64,000 nucleotides of DNA from Duffyella gerundensis (GCF_001517405.1 NZ_LN907827.1:634616-698615); one strand, 5' to 3'. Shown: positions 1 to 11,202, numbered from the stretch's first letter. The notes: generated by a model not told the origin, from the sequence alone. A program made the numbers and translations.

Positions 1-410
1 GTCGGATGCTGATTAGCCCCGTCACCGGCATTGAGGATCGGAATGCCGCCGGAGAACTCAGTGGCCAGACGGGCGGCGCCTTCCTGCGGATGACGCATCA
101 CGATGGCATCCACATAAGTGCTGATCACCGAAATGGTATCGGCAAGGGTTTCCCCTTTCTTGCCCAGCGACGTATTGCTGCCGTCGGCAAAGCCCACGAC
201 CGACGCGCCAAGGCGATGCATCGCCGTTTCAAACGACAGGCGCGTACGCGTCGACGCCTCAAAGAAGCAGCTGGCGATCACCTGATGCTTCAGCAGTTCA
301 GGCTGTGGATGGGCTTTCAGCATGGCGGCGGTATGCAGCACCAGCTCAAGTTCCTGTCGGTTCAAATCGTTAATGGAAATGATGTGCTTGCGATATAGCG
401 GATTGGCCAT
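1..410 (-). CDS. pyrB: Aspartate carbamoyltransferase catalytic subunit, N-terminal part
   Basis: This is the first ~136 residues of the catalytic chain of aspartate transcarbamylase, which joins carbamoyl phosphate and aspartate in the committed step of pyrimidine synthesis. The gene runs off the left window edge, so it is partial. The minus-strand translation starts [18 protein letters not shown] and contains the carbamoyl-phosphate loop STRTR at residues 53-57, within [14 protein letters not shown]. The ATG is at 408-410, three bases after the stop of the leader peptide, with AGAGGAGA upstream as ribosome binding site. A leader ORF and intrinsic terminator lie directly upstream, as in the UTP-controlled pyrBI operon of enterobacteria. 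pyrI would lie beyond the window. Identification is secure. Confidence 0.96.
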   Translation of the reverse strand, partial: MANPLYRKHIISINDLNRQELELVLHTAAMLKAHPQPELLKHQVIASCFFEASTRTRLSFETAMHRLGASVVGFADGSNTSLGKKGETLADTISVISTYVDAIVMRHPQEGAARLATEFSGGIPILNAGDGANQHP

Positions 411-413
411 CTG

Positions 414-554
414 TCATTCTCCTCTGCGCGTGCCGGATAATGGACAAAAAAAAGCCCCTGCAATGAGGGGCTTTCTTAAGATCGAAAATAGAATGGAAGG
501 CGCGCCTGCAATCAGGCGTGATTGAGCGATGATAAAAGCGTGACGCTGAGTCAT
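414..554 (-). CDS. pyrL: pyrBI operon leader peptide
   Basis: This 46-codon ORF starts MTQRHAFIIAQSRL and stops three bases before the pyrB ATG. Known PyrL peptides are about this long (44 residues in E. coli) and also read through the attenuator and end at the pyrB start. Here the ORF spans the terminator hairpin at about 448-478, so a ribosome following RNA polymerase closely would prevent hairpin formation. An overlapping start at 558 in another frame abuts the GGGAGG Shine-Dalgarno with no spacer, whereas the ATG at 554 has a 4-base spacer, so 554 is preferred. The peptide sequence is not expected to be conserved; assignment rests on position, length and the attenuator. Confidence 0.72.
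   Translation of the reverse strand: MTQRHAFIIAQSRLIAGAPSILFSILRKPLIAGAFFCPLSGTRRGE
447..480 (-). terminator. pyrBI attenuator terminator
   Basis: On the minus strand the sequence reads AAAGCCCCTCATTGCAGGGGC followed by eight T residues, 40-odd bases before the pyrB ATG. A GC stem with a T run inside the leader ORF is the classic UTP-sensitive pyrBI attenuator. Confidence 0.85.
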
Positions 555-579
555 ACATCCTCCCGGCAAAGTGTCGGGC

Positions 580-607
580 ATTATACGGAAACTGTGCCGG
601 GCAGCAA
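580..607 (-). promoter_or_regulatory. pyrLB promoter
   Basis: On the minus strand a perfect -10 hexamer TATAAT (580-585) is preceded by TTGCTG (602-607) with a 16-bp spacer. It lies about 25 bases upstream of the leader ATG, so the transcript would start close to the leader ribosome binding site. Confidence 0.65.
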
Positions 608-645
608 GTGAAAAACGGCAGCGCGTAATCGTTTGCCCGCCTTGT

Positions 646-1656
646 TCAGGGCGCTTTGCTCAGGGTCGCTACCATGACCGCCTTAATGGTATGCAGACGG
701 TTCTCAGCCTGATCAAAAACGATGCTGTGCGGCGATTCAAACACCTCGTTGGTCACTTCCATGCCGCCGTGCAGCCCATACTCTTCTGCCATCTGCTGGC
801 CGAGCGTGGTTTGGTCATCATGAAAAGCGGGCAGGCAGTGCAGAAACTTTACCTCGGGATTGCCGGTCAGTTCCAGCATGGCGCGGTTGACCTGATAATC
901 ACGCAGTAGCGCGATGCGCTCGGCCCACACCGCCTTGGGTTCGCCCATGGAAACCCAGACGTCGGTATAGATAAAATCCGCGCCCTGTACGCCTTCAGCG
1001 ATCGCTTCGGTCAGGGTGATTTTACCGCCGGTCTGCTGAGCCGCTTCGCGGCAGCTTTCCACCAGTGCCTCATCGGGCCAGCACGCTTTTGGTGCCACCA
1101 GCCGCAGATCGAGGCCAACCAGCGCCGCGGCTTCGAGCATGCTGTTGCCCATGTTATTGCGCGCATCGCCAACGTAGACAAAAGTCATCTCATTCAGCTT
1201 TTTCGTCGGCAGATGCTCCTGCATGGTCAGCAGATCGGCCAGCAATTGCGTAGGATGAAACTCATTGGTCAGCCCATTCCACACCGGCACACCGGCATGC
1301 TGTGCCAGCGTCTCGACAATCTGCTGGCCATGGCCGCGATACTGAATGCCGTCATAGATACGGCCTAACACGCGTGCGGTATCTTTGATCGACTCTTTAT
1401 GGCCTATCTGGCTGCCGCTCGGACCCAAATAAGTGACATTGGCGCCCTGATCGTAAGCGGCAACTTCGAAAGAGCACCGGGTGCGGGTCGAGTCTTTTTC
1501 GAAGATGAGCGCAATGTTTTTTCCGGTCAGCCGCGGTGTTTCATTGCCCTTTTTTTTCGCGCTTTTTAATTCAGCCGCCAGCGTCAGCATGCTGTCTATT
1601 TCCGCCGGGGTGAAATCCAGTAAACGCAGGAAAGAACGGTGATAAAGCGAGGTCAT
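646..1656 (-). CDS. argF: Ornithine carbamoyltransferase
   Basis: Makes citrulline from ornithine and carbamoyl phosphate in arginine biosynthesis. The 336-residue protein has the carbamoyl-phosphate motif STRTR (in [12 protein letters not shown]), FHPTQ, and the ornithine-site HCLPAF. It is nearly colinear with E. coli ArgI/ArgF. An upstream in-frame start (1680) would add MHRLMEHH; the start MTSLYHRSF at 1656 is chosen because it aligns with the family N-terminus. It lies upstream of pyrLB on the same strand, in the same order as argI and pyrLBI in E. coli. An arginine operator overlaps the promoter. The argF/argI symbol is interchangeable here. Confidence 0.95.
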   Translation of the reverse strand: MTSLYHRSFLRLLDFTPAEIDSMLTLAAELKSAKKKGNETPRLTGKNIALIFEKDSTRTRCSFEVAAYDQGANVTYLGPSGSQIGHKESIKDTARVLGRIYDGIQYRGHGQQIVETLAQHAGVPVWNGLTNEFHPTQLLADLLTMQEHLPTKKLNEMTFVYVGDARNNMGNSMLEAAALVGLDLRLVAPKACWPDEALVESCREAAQQTGGKITLTEAIAEGVQGADFIYTDVWVSMGEPKAVWAERIALLRDYQVNRAMLELTGNPEVKFLHCLPAFHDDQTTLGQQMAEEYGLHGGMEVTNEVFESPHSIVFDQAENRLHTIKAVMVATLSKAP

Positions 1657-1680
1657 GTGGTGCTCCATAAGGCGATGCAA

Positions 1681-1724
1681 AATGAATTAAAATTCAATTT
1701 AACCGTCTGAATATGCATTTTCAA
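1681..1724 (-). promoter_or_regulatory. argF promoter with ARG boxes
   Basis: On the minus strand TTGAAA (1719-1724) and TAAATT (1696-1701) are separated by 17 bp. A near-perfect ARG box, AATGAATTAAAATTCAAT, covers 1681-1698 and overlaps the -10; a weaker second box lies at about 1702-1723, overlapping the spacer and -35. Paired ARG boxes over the promoter are the usual binding site of arginine-bound ArgR hexamers, so repression by arginine is expected. Confidence 0.8.
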
Positions 1725-1817
1725 CCCTGAGGTAAAGAAACTTTCGCTTTTGTGTAGTGGCGCGTCGGCGTGTGTGGGAAAATAATCAAGACTCTGCCAA
1801 TTAATGGGGAATAAATC

Positions 1818-2237
1818 ATGGCATATGAAGAATTACTGGAAGAACAGCGCGAAGAGACGCGGCTGATCATTGAAGAGCTGCTGGACGATGGAAGCGATCC
1901 GGAAGCGCTCTACACCATTGAGCATCATCTCTCCTGCAACAACTTCGACTCGCTGGAAAAAGTGGCGGTAGACGCGTTCAAGCTGGGCTATGAAGTCAGC
2001 GAGCCGGAAGAGCTGGAGCTGGAAGATGGCAGCAAGGTGATGTGCGTGGATATTCTGAGTGAAGGTGCGCTGAATGCGGATCTGATCGACGTGCAGGTTG
2101 AGCAGCTGGTGAATCTGGCAGGCAAGTACAATGTCGATTACGACGGCTGGGGCACCTATTTTGAAGATCCTGACGCCGAAGATGAAGACGAAGAAGGCGA
2201 CATGATCGACGATGACGATACCGGTATTCGTCACTGA
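1818..2237 (+). CDS. rraB: Ribonuclease E inhibitor RraB
   Basis: RraB binds the C-terminal scaffold region of RNase E and changes degradosome composition and mRNA decay. The 139-residue product is very acidic, starts [22 protein letters not shown] and ends in an Asp/Glu-rich tail ([14 protein letters not shown]), as in the family. It is divergent from argF with 161 bp between the coding regions. GGGGA lies about 10 bases before the ATG. A hairpin terminator follows the stop codon. Identification is secure from length, composition, sequence and synteny. Confidence 0.95.
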   Translation: MAYEELLEEQREETRLIIEELLDDGSDPEALYTIEHHLSCNNFDSLEKVAVDAFKLGYEVSEPEELELEDGSKVMCVDILSEGALNADLIDVQVEQLVNLAGKYNVDYDGWGTYFEDPDAEDEDEEGDMIDDDDTGIRH

Positions 2238-2249
2238 TTCTTCTGTATT

Positions 2250-2273
2250 AACCCGGCTTGCTGGCCGGGTTTC
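2250..2273 (+). terminator. rraB terminator
   Basis: The inverted repeat ACCCGGC-TTGCTG-GCCGGGT is followed by TTTCCTTT, 12 bases after the rraB stop and before miaE. Confidence 0.7.
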
Positions 2274-2298
2274 CTTTCGCTGATAACGCCAGAAAAAC

Positions 2299-3066
2299 AT
2301 GAACTACGCTGCACTGCTCGAACCCGTCCACCATTTTTTGACCTGCCGCACCTCTCAGGCGTGGATTGATGAGGCCCGCAAGCCGGAAAATCTGACGCTG
2401 CTGCTCACCGATCATATGGTATGCGAACTCAAGGCGGCGCAAACCGCGGCCTGGCTGATTCGTAAATACGTTGCCGACCAGCCCAGCGGCGATCTGATCC
2501 TCGCGTGGCTCAAGCCGTATGAAAACTTCATTTTTCGCGAACATCACGACACCGACTTTCTCAACGCCCATCGCGGCCTGACGCGCAGCATTATCGTGCG
2601 TAACGAACTGCCGTGGGCTGACGATCTGGTTGAAAAGATGGTGCTGCTGATCAAAGAGGAGCTGCACCATTTTTATCAGGTGTGGGAGATCATGCAGGCG
2701 CGCGGCATCGTCTATAAAAAAATCACCGCCAGCCGCTATGCCAAAGGGCTGCTGCGCGAAGTCACCACTCACGAACCGGATACGCTGGTGGATAAGCTGA
2801 TCTGCGGCGCCTACATTGAAGCGCGCTCCTGCGAACGTTTTGCCAGCCTGGCGCCGTTTCTGGATGAGGAGCTGCAGAAGTTTTACCTGTCGCTGCTGCG
2901 CTCCGAGGCGCGTCACTATCAGGATTATCTTGCGCTGGCCGCGCAGATTTCACCGGTGGACATCGCGCCGCGAGTAAAAGCCATCGGCGAGGCAGAAGGG
3001 CGGCTGATCGCCGAGCCCGACAGCGAATTACGGTTTCATAGTGGGATGCCGGCGGGGCGAGAGTAG
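2299..3066 (+). CDS. miaE: tRNA-(ms2io6A) hydroxylase MiaE
   Basis: Oxygen-dependent non-haem di-iron enzyme that hydroxylates ms2i6A at position 37 of tRNAs reading UNN codons, giving ms2io6A. The 255-residue product starts MNYAALLEPVHHFLTCRTSQAWIDEA. It carries the ferritin-like di-iron ligands: an early CELKAAQTA helix, KEELHHFYQV (ExxH) in the middle, and YIEARSCERF and SEARHYQDYL (ExxH) further on. E. coli K-12 lacks this gene, whereas Salmonella and several other enterobacteria have it, so its presence is informative about the lineage. The 1.26 kb after it is noncoding repeat DNA. Confidence 0.94.
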   Translation: MNYAALLEPVHHFLTCRTSQAWIDEARKPENLTLLLTDHMVCELKAAQTAAWLIRKYVADQPSGDLILAWLKPYENFIFREHHDTDFLNAHRGLTRSIIVRNELPWADDLVEKMVLLIKEELHHFYQVWEIMQARGIVYKKITASRYAKGLLREVTTHEPDTLVDKLICGAYIEARSCERFASLAPFLDEELQKFYLSLLRSEARHYQDYLALAAQISPVDIAPRVKAIGEAEGRLIAEPDSELRFHSGMPAGRE

Positions 3067-3084
3067 CCTTGGCAGGCGGCTGTT

Positions 3085-3351
3085 AAGGTCAAAATCTTTT
3101 AGGTCAACGTCAACGTCAAAAGCCGTTTCGTACAGGCTAAAGCCTGCCCGAGCAGGGCCGGCTTTAGCCCCGGCCCTGCACCCGCGCTATCCGGCAAACA
3201 CAACCGCCCGCTGCGCGGGTGCCCTCAGCAAAAGCCTTTTCCTGACGGACCCGGCGCGATTCGCTCCTGCTCAGCGCGCCCTCTCGCCGCATCCCTGCGG
3301 CTCGTCCTGGAAAACGCTTTTCCCTCGGCGGCGGTGATGCCTCTAAAGGTC
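3085..3351. repeat. Dispersed intergenic repeat, copy A
   Basis: This ~270-bp element is closely similar to the next one (3355-3620) in the same orientation and to copies at 3961-4300 and 12653-12957 in the opposite orientation. Shared blocks include CTATCCGGCAAACACAACCG, a GC-rich hairpin around GCAGGGCCGG...CCGGCCCTGC, CTGACGGACCCGGCGCGATT, GCATCCCTGCGGCTC and a terminal GATGCCTC. The ends carry TTGACC/GGTCAA-type motifs. It contains no gene with recognisable homology; ORFs across it are not conserved between copies. Confidence 0.85.
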
Positions 3352-3354
3352 GAA

Positions 3355-3620
3355 ACCCAGGTCAAGGTCAAAGGCGATTTCGTTCTGCCTGAAGGCAGCC
3401 CGAGCAGGGCCGGCAGTCGCCCCGGCCCTGCTCCCGCGCTATCCGGCAAACACAACCGCCCGCTGCGCGGGTGCCCTCAGCAAAAGCCTTTTCCTGACGG
3501 ACCCGGCGCGATTCGCTCCTGCTCAACGCGCCTTCTCACCGCATCCCTGCGGCTCATTCTGGAAAACGCTTTCGCCTCGGCGTTTGTGATGCCTCCTCAA
3601 GGTCAAAACCCAAGTCAAAA
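3355..3620. repeat. Dispersed intergenic repeat, copy B
   Basis: Second copy, same orientation as copy A, ending GATGCCTCCTCAAGGTCAAAA. Its right end runs into AAAACCCAAGTCAAAACC, the reverse complement of the minisatellite that borders copy C, so copies B and C form a large inverted pair around the short tandem arrays at 3669-3972. Confidence 0.85.
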
Positions 3621-3668
3621 CCGAAAAGATAAAAGATGAAATCCTAAATAAAACTTCAAATTCTAAAT

Positions 3669-3717
3669 AAAACCCAAAACCCAAAACCCAAAACCCAAAA
3701 CCCAAAACCCAAAACCC
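3669..3717. repeat. 7-bp tandem repeat (AAAACCC)x7
   Basis: Seven perfect copies of AAAACCC. The unit superficially resembles a telomere repeat, but it sits among other short tandem arrays between two dispersed repeats and has no telomeric role here. Confidence 0.95.
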
Positions 3718-3750
3718 AAAGCCTGAATTCCAACAAAGTGAAAATCGAAG

Positions 3751-3786
3751 TGCCTTTGCCTTTGCCTTTGCCTTTGCCTTTGCCTT
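3751..3786. repeat. 6-bp tandem repeat (TGCCTT)x6
   Basis: Six perfect copies of TGCCTT, a few bases before the 12-bp array. Confidence 0.95.
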
Positions 3787-3792
3787 AGATTT

Positions 3793-3972
3793 TTGGGTTT
3801 TGACGTGGGTTTTGACGTGGGTTTTGACGTGGGTTTTGACGTGGGTTTTGACGTGGGTTTTGACGTGGGTTTTGACGTGGGTTTTGACGTGGGTTTTGAC
3901 GTGGGTTTTGACGTGGGTTTTGACGTGGGTTTTGACGTGGGTTTTGACTTGGGTTTTGACTTGGGTTTTGAC
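3793..3972. repeat. 12-bp tandem repeat (GTGGGTTTTGAC)x15
   Basis: Fifteen units of 12 bp: twelve exact GTGGGTTTTGAC and three TTGGGTTTTGAC variants, one at the left end and two at the right. The unit length is a multiple of three, so several frames stay open (repeating VGFD or LTWV), but there is no start context or domain and these are not genes. The array runs directly into the GACCTTGAGGAGGCATCAC end of copy C. Confidence 0.97.
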
Positions 3973-4300
3973 CTTGAGGAGGCATCACCACCGCTGAGGA
4001 GATGAACATTTTAGGATGGCCCGCCATGGATGGCGGGACAAGGGAGCGCTGAGCAGGAGCGAATCGCGAACGGTCCGTGAAGAAATGTGAATCGACGAAG
4101 GTACCCGCCTGCGGCGGGCGGTTGTGTTTGCCGGATAGCCGGGGTGCAGGGGCGGGGCGCATGCCGCCCCTGCTCGGGCGGCCCGAAGGGCAGAACGAAA
4201 TGGCCGTTGACCTGGCCCTTTAAGCGGACTGCCTTCAGGCAGAACGAAACGGCCGTTGACCTGGACGTTGACCTGGCCTTTAAGAAGCCCGCCTGCGCCA
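3961..4300. repeat. Dispersed intergenic repeat, copy C
   Basis: Opposite orientation to copies A and B: starts TTGACCTTGAGGAGGCATCAC, then AGCAGGAGCGAATCGCG, CGGTTGTGTTTGCCGGATAG, a GC-rich hairpin GGGGCGGGGC...GCCCCTGC, and ends in several GTTGACCT motifs. The left part is more diverged than in the other copies. Confidence 0.83.
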
Positions 4301-4324
4301 GGGCAAGCCAGGGCAAGCCACCCC

Positions 4325-4828
4325 TCACAATGCCTTCAGCATCCTCACTTCACAATCAACATGCCCGGTGCAGCCCAGCGGCTCCGTAATATGCTCAAAG
4401 CCCAGCTGCTCGTACAGGGCAATCGCGCGCGTCAGGCTGGCGGTGGTTTCGAGGTAACAGCGGCGGAAACCGCGGTCCCGGGCGAAATCCAGCGCCTGAA
4501 GGGCCAGACGGCGTGCGAGCCCAAGACCGCGCAGCTGCGGCAGGAAATACATCTTTTGCAGCTCGCAAATATCGGGTGCGCTGCACAGCAGGGGCGCTAT
4601 GCCGCCGCCGCCGACAACCTCGCCATCCATCTCCACCACCCAATAGGCGCTGTGGGCTTCGCTGTAAAGCTCAAACAGCCGGTCAAGATTGGGATCGGCG
4701 ACGGTGTAGCCTTTATCGGCGGTCAGGCCAAATTCAGCGGAAACGGTGCGAATCACCCGGGCAACAGAAGGATTGTCGCTGGCGACCATCGGGCGCAAAT
4801 GCAGATTGAGAAGGGGTTCAGCTGTCAT
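4325..4828 (-). CDS. yjgM: GNAT-family N-acetyltransferase (YjgM-like)
   Basis: A 167-residue single-domain GNAT acetyltransferase. The acetyl-CoA loop is visible as [14 protein letters not shown] (R/Q-x-x-G-x-G/A pattern), followed by the [14 protein letters not shown] strand and [11 protein letters not shown] near the C-terminus. The sequence closely follows E. coli YjgM (for example [22 protein letters not shown] and [10 protein letters not shown]), and the position next to valS is the same. The acetylated substrate cannot be told from the sequence; an amino acid or other small metabolite is likely. Confidence 0.88.
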   Translation of the reverse strand: MTAEPLLNLHLRPMVASDNPSVARVIRTVSAEFGLTADKGYTVADPNLDRLFELYSEAHSAYWVVEMDGEVVGGGGIAPLLCSAPDICELQKMYFLPQLRGLGLARRLALQALDFARDRGFRRCYLETTASLTRAIALYEQLGFEHITEPLGCTGHVDCEVRMLKAL

Positions 4829-4851
4829 CGTGCAGGCTCACTGGCAGAAAT

Positions 4852-4880
4852 AAAAAAGGCCGGGTCACATTGCCCGGCCA
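4852..4880 (-). terminator. valS terminator
   Basis: On the minus strand GGCCGGG-CAATGTGA-CCCGGCC is followed by TTTTTTA. It lies between the valS stop and the yjgM start and would end the valS transcript. Confidence 0.88.
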
Positions 4881-4907
4881 GTAAAAATTAACGCGTCATG
4901 CCGCAAA

Positions 4908-7763
4908 TTACAATGCGGCAATCACCGCCTGCTGCTCGATCATTTTCGCTTTAGCCTGTTCGAACTCAGCCATGCGCTCACGCTCTTTAGCAACCACCGC
5001 TTCCGGGGCGCGTGACACAAATCCTTCGTTCGCCAGCTTGGCTTCGATTTTACCAATCTCTACCTCAAGCTTGCTGACCTCTTTCGCCAGGCGATCCAGC
5101 TCGGCGGCTTTATCCACCAGGCCGGCCATCGGAATCAGCAGCTCAGCGCCGTCGATGATTTTGGTCACCGACACCGGGCCTTTGTCATCCGCTGGCAGCA
5201 GCGTCAGGCTGTCGAGTCGCGCCAGCTTCTGCAGGAAACTGCGGTTCTCTTCCACGCGACGTTGCGCGTCAGCACTGGCACCGCGCAGCAGCACATCCAG
5301 CGGTTTACCCGGTGAAATGTTCATTTCTGCACGGATATTACGTACGGCAACGATCGCCTGCTTCAGCCATTCGGTATCGGCCAGCGCGGCGTTATCAACC
5401 TGATCGGCGTGATATTCCGGCATCGGCTGCAGCATGATGGTATCGGCGGTAATGCCTTTGAGCACCTTCACGCGCTGCCAGATGGTCTCGGTGATAAATG
5501 GAATGATGGGATGCGCGAGGCGCAGCAAGGCTTCCAGTACCGTTACCAGCGTATGACGCGTGCCGCGCAGTTCAGCGTCGCTGCCGCTGGTCATGACCGG
5601 TTTGGTCAGCTCCAGATACCAGTCGCAGAACTGGTTCCAGGTGAACTCATAAAGGATGTTCGCCGCGAGGTCGAAACGGTAGTTATCCAGTGATTCGCGA
5701 TACGCTTTCACCGTATTGTTGAACTCAGCCAGAATCCAGCGATCGGCCAGCGACAGCACTTTTTCGCCGCCGTTCATGCCGCAATCCTGATCTTCCGTGT
5801 TCATCAGCACAAAACGGCTGGCGTTCCACAGCTTGTTACAGAAGTTGCGGTAGCCTTCAAGACGCTTCATATCCCAGTTGATATCGCGGCCGGTAGAAGC
5901 CAGCGCCGCCAGCGTGAAGCGCAGAGCGTCGGTGCCGGTTGGCTCAATGCCGTTCGGGAACTGTTTTTCGGTGCGCTTGCGAATTTTATCTGCCAGCTGC
6001 GGCTGCATCATGTTGCCGGTGCGTTTTTCCAGCAGCGCCTCCAGCGAAATGCCATCCACCATATCCAGCGGGTCAATCACGTTGCCCTTGGATTTGGACA
6101 TCTTCTGGCCTTCTTCATCGCGAATCAAACCGGTCATGTAGACGGTTTTGAACGGCACCTGCGGTTTGCCGTCTTCATCTTTGATGAAATGCATGGTCAG
6201 CATGATCATGCGTGCAATCCAGAAGAAGATGATGTCGAAGCCGCTGACCAGCACGCTGGTCGGATGGAAGGTGCGCAGCGCCTCGGTGTTTTCTGGCCAG
6301 CCCAGCGTGGAGAAAGTCCACAGCCCGGAGGAGAACCAGGTATCCAGCACGTCATCATCCTGACGCAGCGCGATGTCGGCGCCGAGGTTGTTTTCCGCGC
6401 GCACTTCCGCTTCGTTACGACCCACAAACACGTTGCCCTGATCGTCATACCAGGCCGGAATGCGGTGGCCCCACCACAGCTGGCGGGAAATACACCAGTC
6501 CTGAATATCGCGCATCCAGGAGAAATACATGTTTTCGTACTGCTTCGGCACGAACTGGATGTCGCCGTTTTCCACCGCTTCCACCGCGACTTTCGCCAGC
6601 GGCGCAGTGCGCACATACCACTGATCGGTCAGCATCGGTTCAATCACTACGCCGCCGCGATCGCCATAAGGCACGGTTAAATCGTGTGGTTTGACTTCCT
6701 GCAGCAGGCCCAGCGCATCCACCGCCGCGACAATCGCTTTACGCGCGGCGAAACGCTCCATCTTCTGGAATTCCGCGGGCAGCGCGTCGGCGTAAACCGT
6801 GCTCTCTTCGCCATTGGTATCGCACACCTGCGCGCTTTCGCGGATATCACCGTCCAGCGTCAGAATGTTGATCATCGGCAGCTGATGGCGACGGCCTACT
6901 TCGTAGTCGTTGAAATCGTGCGCCGGGGTGATCTTCACGCAGCCGGTGCCTTTTTCCATGTCCGCATGCTCATCGCCCACGATCGGGATGCGGCGGTTGA
7001 CCAGCGGCAGCATCACCGACTTACCGATCAGATCTTTATAACGCGGATCTTCCGGATTGACCGCCACGCCGGTATCGCCCAGCAGCGTTTCCGGACGAGT
7101 AGTCGCGACCACCAGATAATCTTTGCCGTCGGCGGTTTTCGCACCGTCAGCCAGCGGATAGCGGATATGCCACATTGAGCCTTTTGACTCGCGGTTTTCC
7201 ACTTCGAGGTCAGAAATCGCCGTGCGCAGCTTGGGATCCCAGTTCACAAGGCGCTTGCCACGGTAAATCAGGTTCTCTTTATGCAAACGAACAAACACTT
7301 CGTTTACCGCGTGGGACAGCCCGTCGTCCATGGTGAAGCGCTCGCGCTCCCAGTCGACCGAGTTACCCAGACGGCGCATCTGACGGGTAATGGTGCCGCC
7401 CGATTCCGCCTTCCACTGCCAGATTTTTTCGATAAAGGCATCACGGCCGTAATCCTGGCGGGTTTTGCCCTCTTCGGCGGCGATTTTACGCTCCACCACC
7501 ATTTGCGTGGCGATGCCCGCATGGTCGGTGCCCGCCTGCCACAGGGTATTTTTCCCCTGCATGCGCTGATAGCGGATCATCGTGTCCATGATGGTTTGCT
7601 GGAAGGCGTGACCCATGTGCAAGCTGCCGGTCACATTCGGCGGCGGGATCATGATGCAGAAGCTTTCCTGGCTGGTATCACCATTGGGTTTAAAGTAGCC
7701 CTGCTTTTCCCAGTGCTCGTAAAGCGGCTGTTCGATCTCTTGCGGGTTATATGTCTTTTCCAT
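4908..7763 (-). CDS. valS: Valyl-tRNA synthetase
   Basis: Class I aminoacyl-tRNA synthetase that charges tRNA-Val and edits mischarged threonine. At 951 residues it has the full family length. The HIGH-type motif is HMGH (residues 49-52, in [14 protein letters not shown]); the KMSKS signature ([12 protein letters not shown]) lies near residue 555. The CP1 editing insertion lies between them ([17 protein letters not shown]), and a coiled-coil tRNA-binding arm ends the protein ([24 protein letters not shown]). It is preceded on the same strand by holC, whose stop is 5 bp from the valS start, as in other enterobacteria. Confidence 0.98.
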   Translation of the reverse strand: MEKTYNPQEIEQPLYEHWEKQGYFKPNGDTSQESFCIMIPPPNVTGSLHMGHAFQQTIMDTMIRYQRMQGKNTLWQAGTDHAGIATQMVVERKIAAEEGKTRQDYGRDAFIEKIWQWKAESGGTITRQMRRLGNSVDWERERFTMDDGLSHAVNEVFVRLHKENLIYRGKRLVNWDPKLRTAISDLEVENRESKGSMWHIRYPLADGAKTADGKDYLVVATTRPETLLGDTGVAVNPEDPRYKDLIGKSVMLPLVNRRIPIVGDEHADMEKGTGCVKITPAHDFNDYEVGRRHQLPMINILTLDGDIRESAQVCDTNGEESTVYADALPAEFQKMERFAARKAIVAAVDALGLLQEVKPHDLTVPYGDRGGVVIEPMLTDQWYVRTAPLAKVAVEAVENGDIQFVPKQYENMYFSWMRDIQDWCISRQLWWGHRIPAWYDDQGNVFVGRNEAEVRAENNLGADIALRQDDDVLDTWFSSGLWTFSTLGWPENTEALRTFHPTSVLVSGFDIIFFWIARMIMLTMHFIKDEDGKPQVPFKTVYMTGLIRDEEGQKMSKSKGNVIDPLDMVDGISLEALLEKRTGNMMQPQLADKIRKRTEKQFPNGIEPTGTDALRFTLAALASTGRDINWDMKRLEGYRNFCNKLWNASRFVLMNTEDQDCGMNGGEKVLSLADRWILAEFNNTVKAYRESLDNYRFDLAANILYEFTWNQFCDWYLELTKPVMTSGSDAELRGTRHTLVTVLEALLRLAHPIIPFITETIWQRVKVLKGITADTIMLQPMPEYHADQVDNAALADTEWLKQAIVAVRNIRAEMNISPGKPLDVLLRGASADAQRRVEENRSFLQKLARLDSLTLLPADDKGPVSVTKIIDGAELLIPMAGLVDKAAELDRLAKEVSKLEVEIGKIEAKLANEGFVSRAPEAVVAKERERMAEFEQAKAKMIEQQAVIAAL

Positions 7764-7768
7764 GTCTG

Positions 7769-8227
7769 CTATGTCGTTTGCGGCGGGGGTGGCGTCGCCG
7801 TATTCAAGTGGAAGCCCACGCTGCGATACGCTTTGTAGCGATCGCGCGCCAGCTGTTTTTGCGATTCTTCGTGAGGAACGAAGTCTATCACTTCATAGAA
7901 AGCTGTAGCAAAATCTGCGAAGGTCGGCAGCAGGCTGATCAGCAGGTCGCGCGGCGCGTTGCCGCGGCGCTGCGGCCAGGCCAGCTCAACCGGTGCGCCA
8001 TATTTTGGCCCTTCGCCTGCCAGGTTATGCGGCACAAAGGCGGTGGAAGGGCGCTGCCAGAGCGCTTCATCCAGACGAATCGCCTGCGCTTCATCTGCAC
8101 AGGCGATCAGCACACGTTTGCCCGCGCGCCATCGCGCTTCTGCCAGATCGCACACCAGCGTTTCGACGGCGTTCAGGCCATCGATTCCCGTTTCTGTGTC
8201 CAGAATGTAGAAGGTCGCGTTTTTCAT
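7769..8227 (-). CDS. holC: DNA polymerase III subunit chi
   Basis: Chi subunit of the clamp-loader complex, linking Pol III to single-stranded-DNA-binding protein on the lagging strand. The 152-residue product (147 in E. coli) begins [43 protein letters not shown] and contains the conserved [21 protein letters not shown] stretch. It sits between pepA and valS in the usual order and is probably co-transcribed with valS (5-bp gap). Confidence 0.93.
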   Translation of the reverse strand: MKNATFYILDTETGIDGLNAVETLVCDLAEARWRAGKRVLIACADEAQAIRLDEALWQRPSTAFVPHNLAGEGPKYGAPVELAWPQRRGNAPRDLLISLLPTFADFATAFYEVIDFVPHEESQKQLARDRYKAYRSVGFHLNTATPPPPQTT

Positions 8228-8282
8228 TAACTACCCGGCTGGCTCATGTTTGACAGAACGGCAGTGCCCTCTGTCGGCAGGA

Positions 8283-8315
8283 GAAAAAAGTCAGGGCCAC
8301 ACGAGGTTGGCCCTG
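8283..8315 (-). terminator. pepA terminator
   Basis: On the minus strand CAGGGCCAACCTCGTGTGGC closing with CCTG and followed by ACTTTTTTCTC forms a strong stem and T run just after the pepA stop. Confidence 0.88.
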
Positions 8316-8322
8316 AGGGTCA

Positions 8323-10101
<1,779 letters not shown>

Positions 10102-11202
10102 GTGATTATCATTAGATATCTGGTTCGGGAAACGCTCAAAAGCCAGCTGGCAATACTCTTCATCCTGTTATTGATCTTCTTTTGTCAGAAGCTCGTCAGG
10201 ATCTTAGGGGCAGCGGTGGATGGCGACATTCCAACAAATTTAGTTCTGACCTTACTCGGTCTTGGCGTGCCGGAAATGGCACAACTTATCCTGCCACTCA
10301 GCCTTTTCTTAGGGATTTTGATGACGCTGGGCCGTTTGTACACCGAAAGTGAAATTACGGTGATGCACGCCTGCGGCCTGGGTAAAGGCGTTCTGGTCAA
10401 AGCGGCGATGGTGCTGATGCTGTTCACCTCGGTGGTGGCGGCGATCAACGTTGTCTGGCTTGGACCCTGGTCATCGCGCTATCAAAGTCAGGTGACGCAA
10501 AACGCCAAGGCGAACCCCGGCGCTGCGGCGCTGGCGGCAGGGCAGTTCCAGCAGTCCAGCGACGGCAATTCAGTGCTGTTTATCGAAGACGTTAAAGGCA
10601 ACCAGTTTGGCAACGTCTTCCTGGCGCAGCTACGGCCGAAAGGCAACGCCCGTCCTTCGGTGGTGGTGGCGGACAGCGGCCATATGGAGCAGCGCCGTGA
10701 CGGCTCGCAGGTGGTGACGCTGGATAAAGGCACCCGCTTTGAGGGTACCGCACTGCTGCGCGATTTCCGTATTACCGATTTCCAAAACTATCAGGCCATT
10801 GTGGGCTATCAGCAGGCGACGCTGGATCCGGAAGATGCCGAGCAGGCGAGCTTCAGCGCCCTGATGGCCAGCGACACGCTGCCGTTCCGCAGCGAGCTGC
10901 ACTGGCGCTTAACGCTGGTCTTCTCGGTGCTGGTGATGGCGCTGATGGTGGTGCCACTCAGCGTGGTGAACCCGCGTCAGGGACGCGTGCTGTCGATGTT
11001 GCCGGCCATGTTTCTGTACCTGATTTTCTTCCTGCTGCAGAGTTCGCTGAAGTCGAGTGGCGCGAAAGGTCGTATCGATCCGGCGCTGGGCATGTGGGCG
11101 GTAAACATCGCCTATCTGCTGCTGGCGATTCTGCTTAACCTGTGGGACACGGTACCGATGCGGCGTATTCGTAGCCGCTTTAAGCACGGAGGTGCCGTCT
11201 GA
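10102..11202 (+). CDS. lptF: LPS export ABC permease LptF
   Basis: Inner-membrane permease of the LptB2FG transporter, which extracts lipopolysaccharide from the inner membrane and passes it to LptC/LptA. From the GTG at 10102 the product is 366 residues, the E. coli length, and starts (V)IIIRYLVRETLKSQLAILFILLLIFF; the longer frame from 9943 adds sequence with no family counterpart. N- and C-terminal membrane segments flank a periplasmic beta-jellyroll region (SSDGNSVLFIEDVKGN to DFRITDFQNY). The stop overlaps the lptG start (TGATG), so the two are translationally coupled. Confidence 0.95.
   Translation: MIIIRYLVRETLKSQLAILFILLLIFFCQKLVRILGAAVDGDIPTNLVLTLLGLGVPEMAQLILPLSLFLGILMTLGRLYTESEITVMHACGLGKGVLVKAAMVLMLFTSVVAAINVVWLGPWSSRYQSQVTQNAKANPGAAALAAGQFQQSSDGNSVLFIEDVKGNQFGNVFLAQLRPKGNARPSVVVADSGHMEQRRDGSQVVTLDKGTRFEGTALLRDFRITDFQNYQAIVGYQQATLDPEDAEQASFSALMASDTLPFRSELHWRLTLVFSVLVMALMVVPLSVVNPRQGRVLSMLPAMFLYLIFFLLQSSLKSSGAKGRIDPALGMWAVNIAYLLLAILLNLWDTVPMRRIRSRFKHGGAV

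Noticed and set aside
3669..3972. Possible CRISPR array
   Set aside because: Units are 6-12 bp and directly contiguous, with no spacers and no cas genes.
3785..4162. Open frames on both strands with perfect VGFD, LTWV or NPRQ repeats
   Set aside because: They come from a 12-bp minisatellite, whose length is a multiple of three; no start context, domain or conservation.
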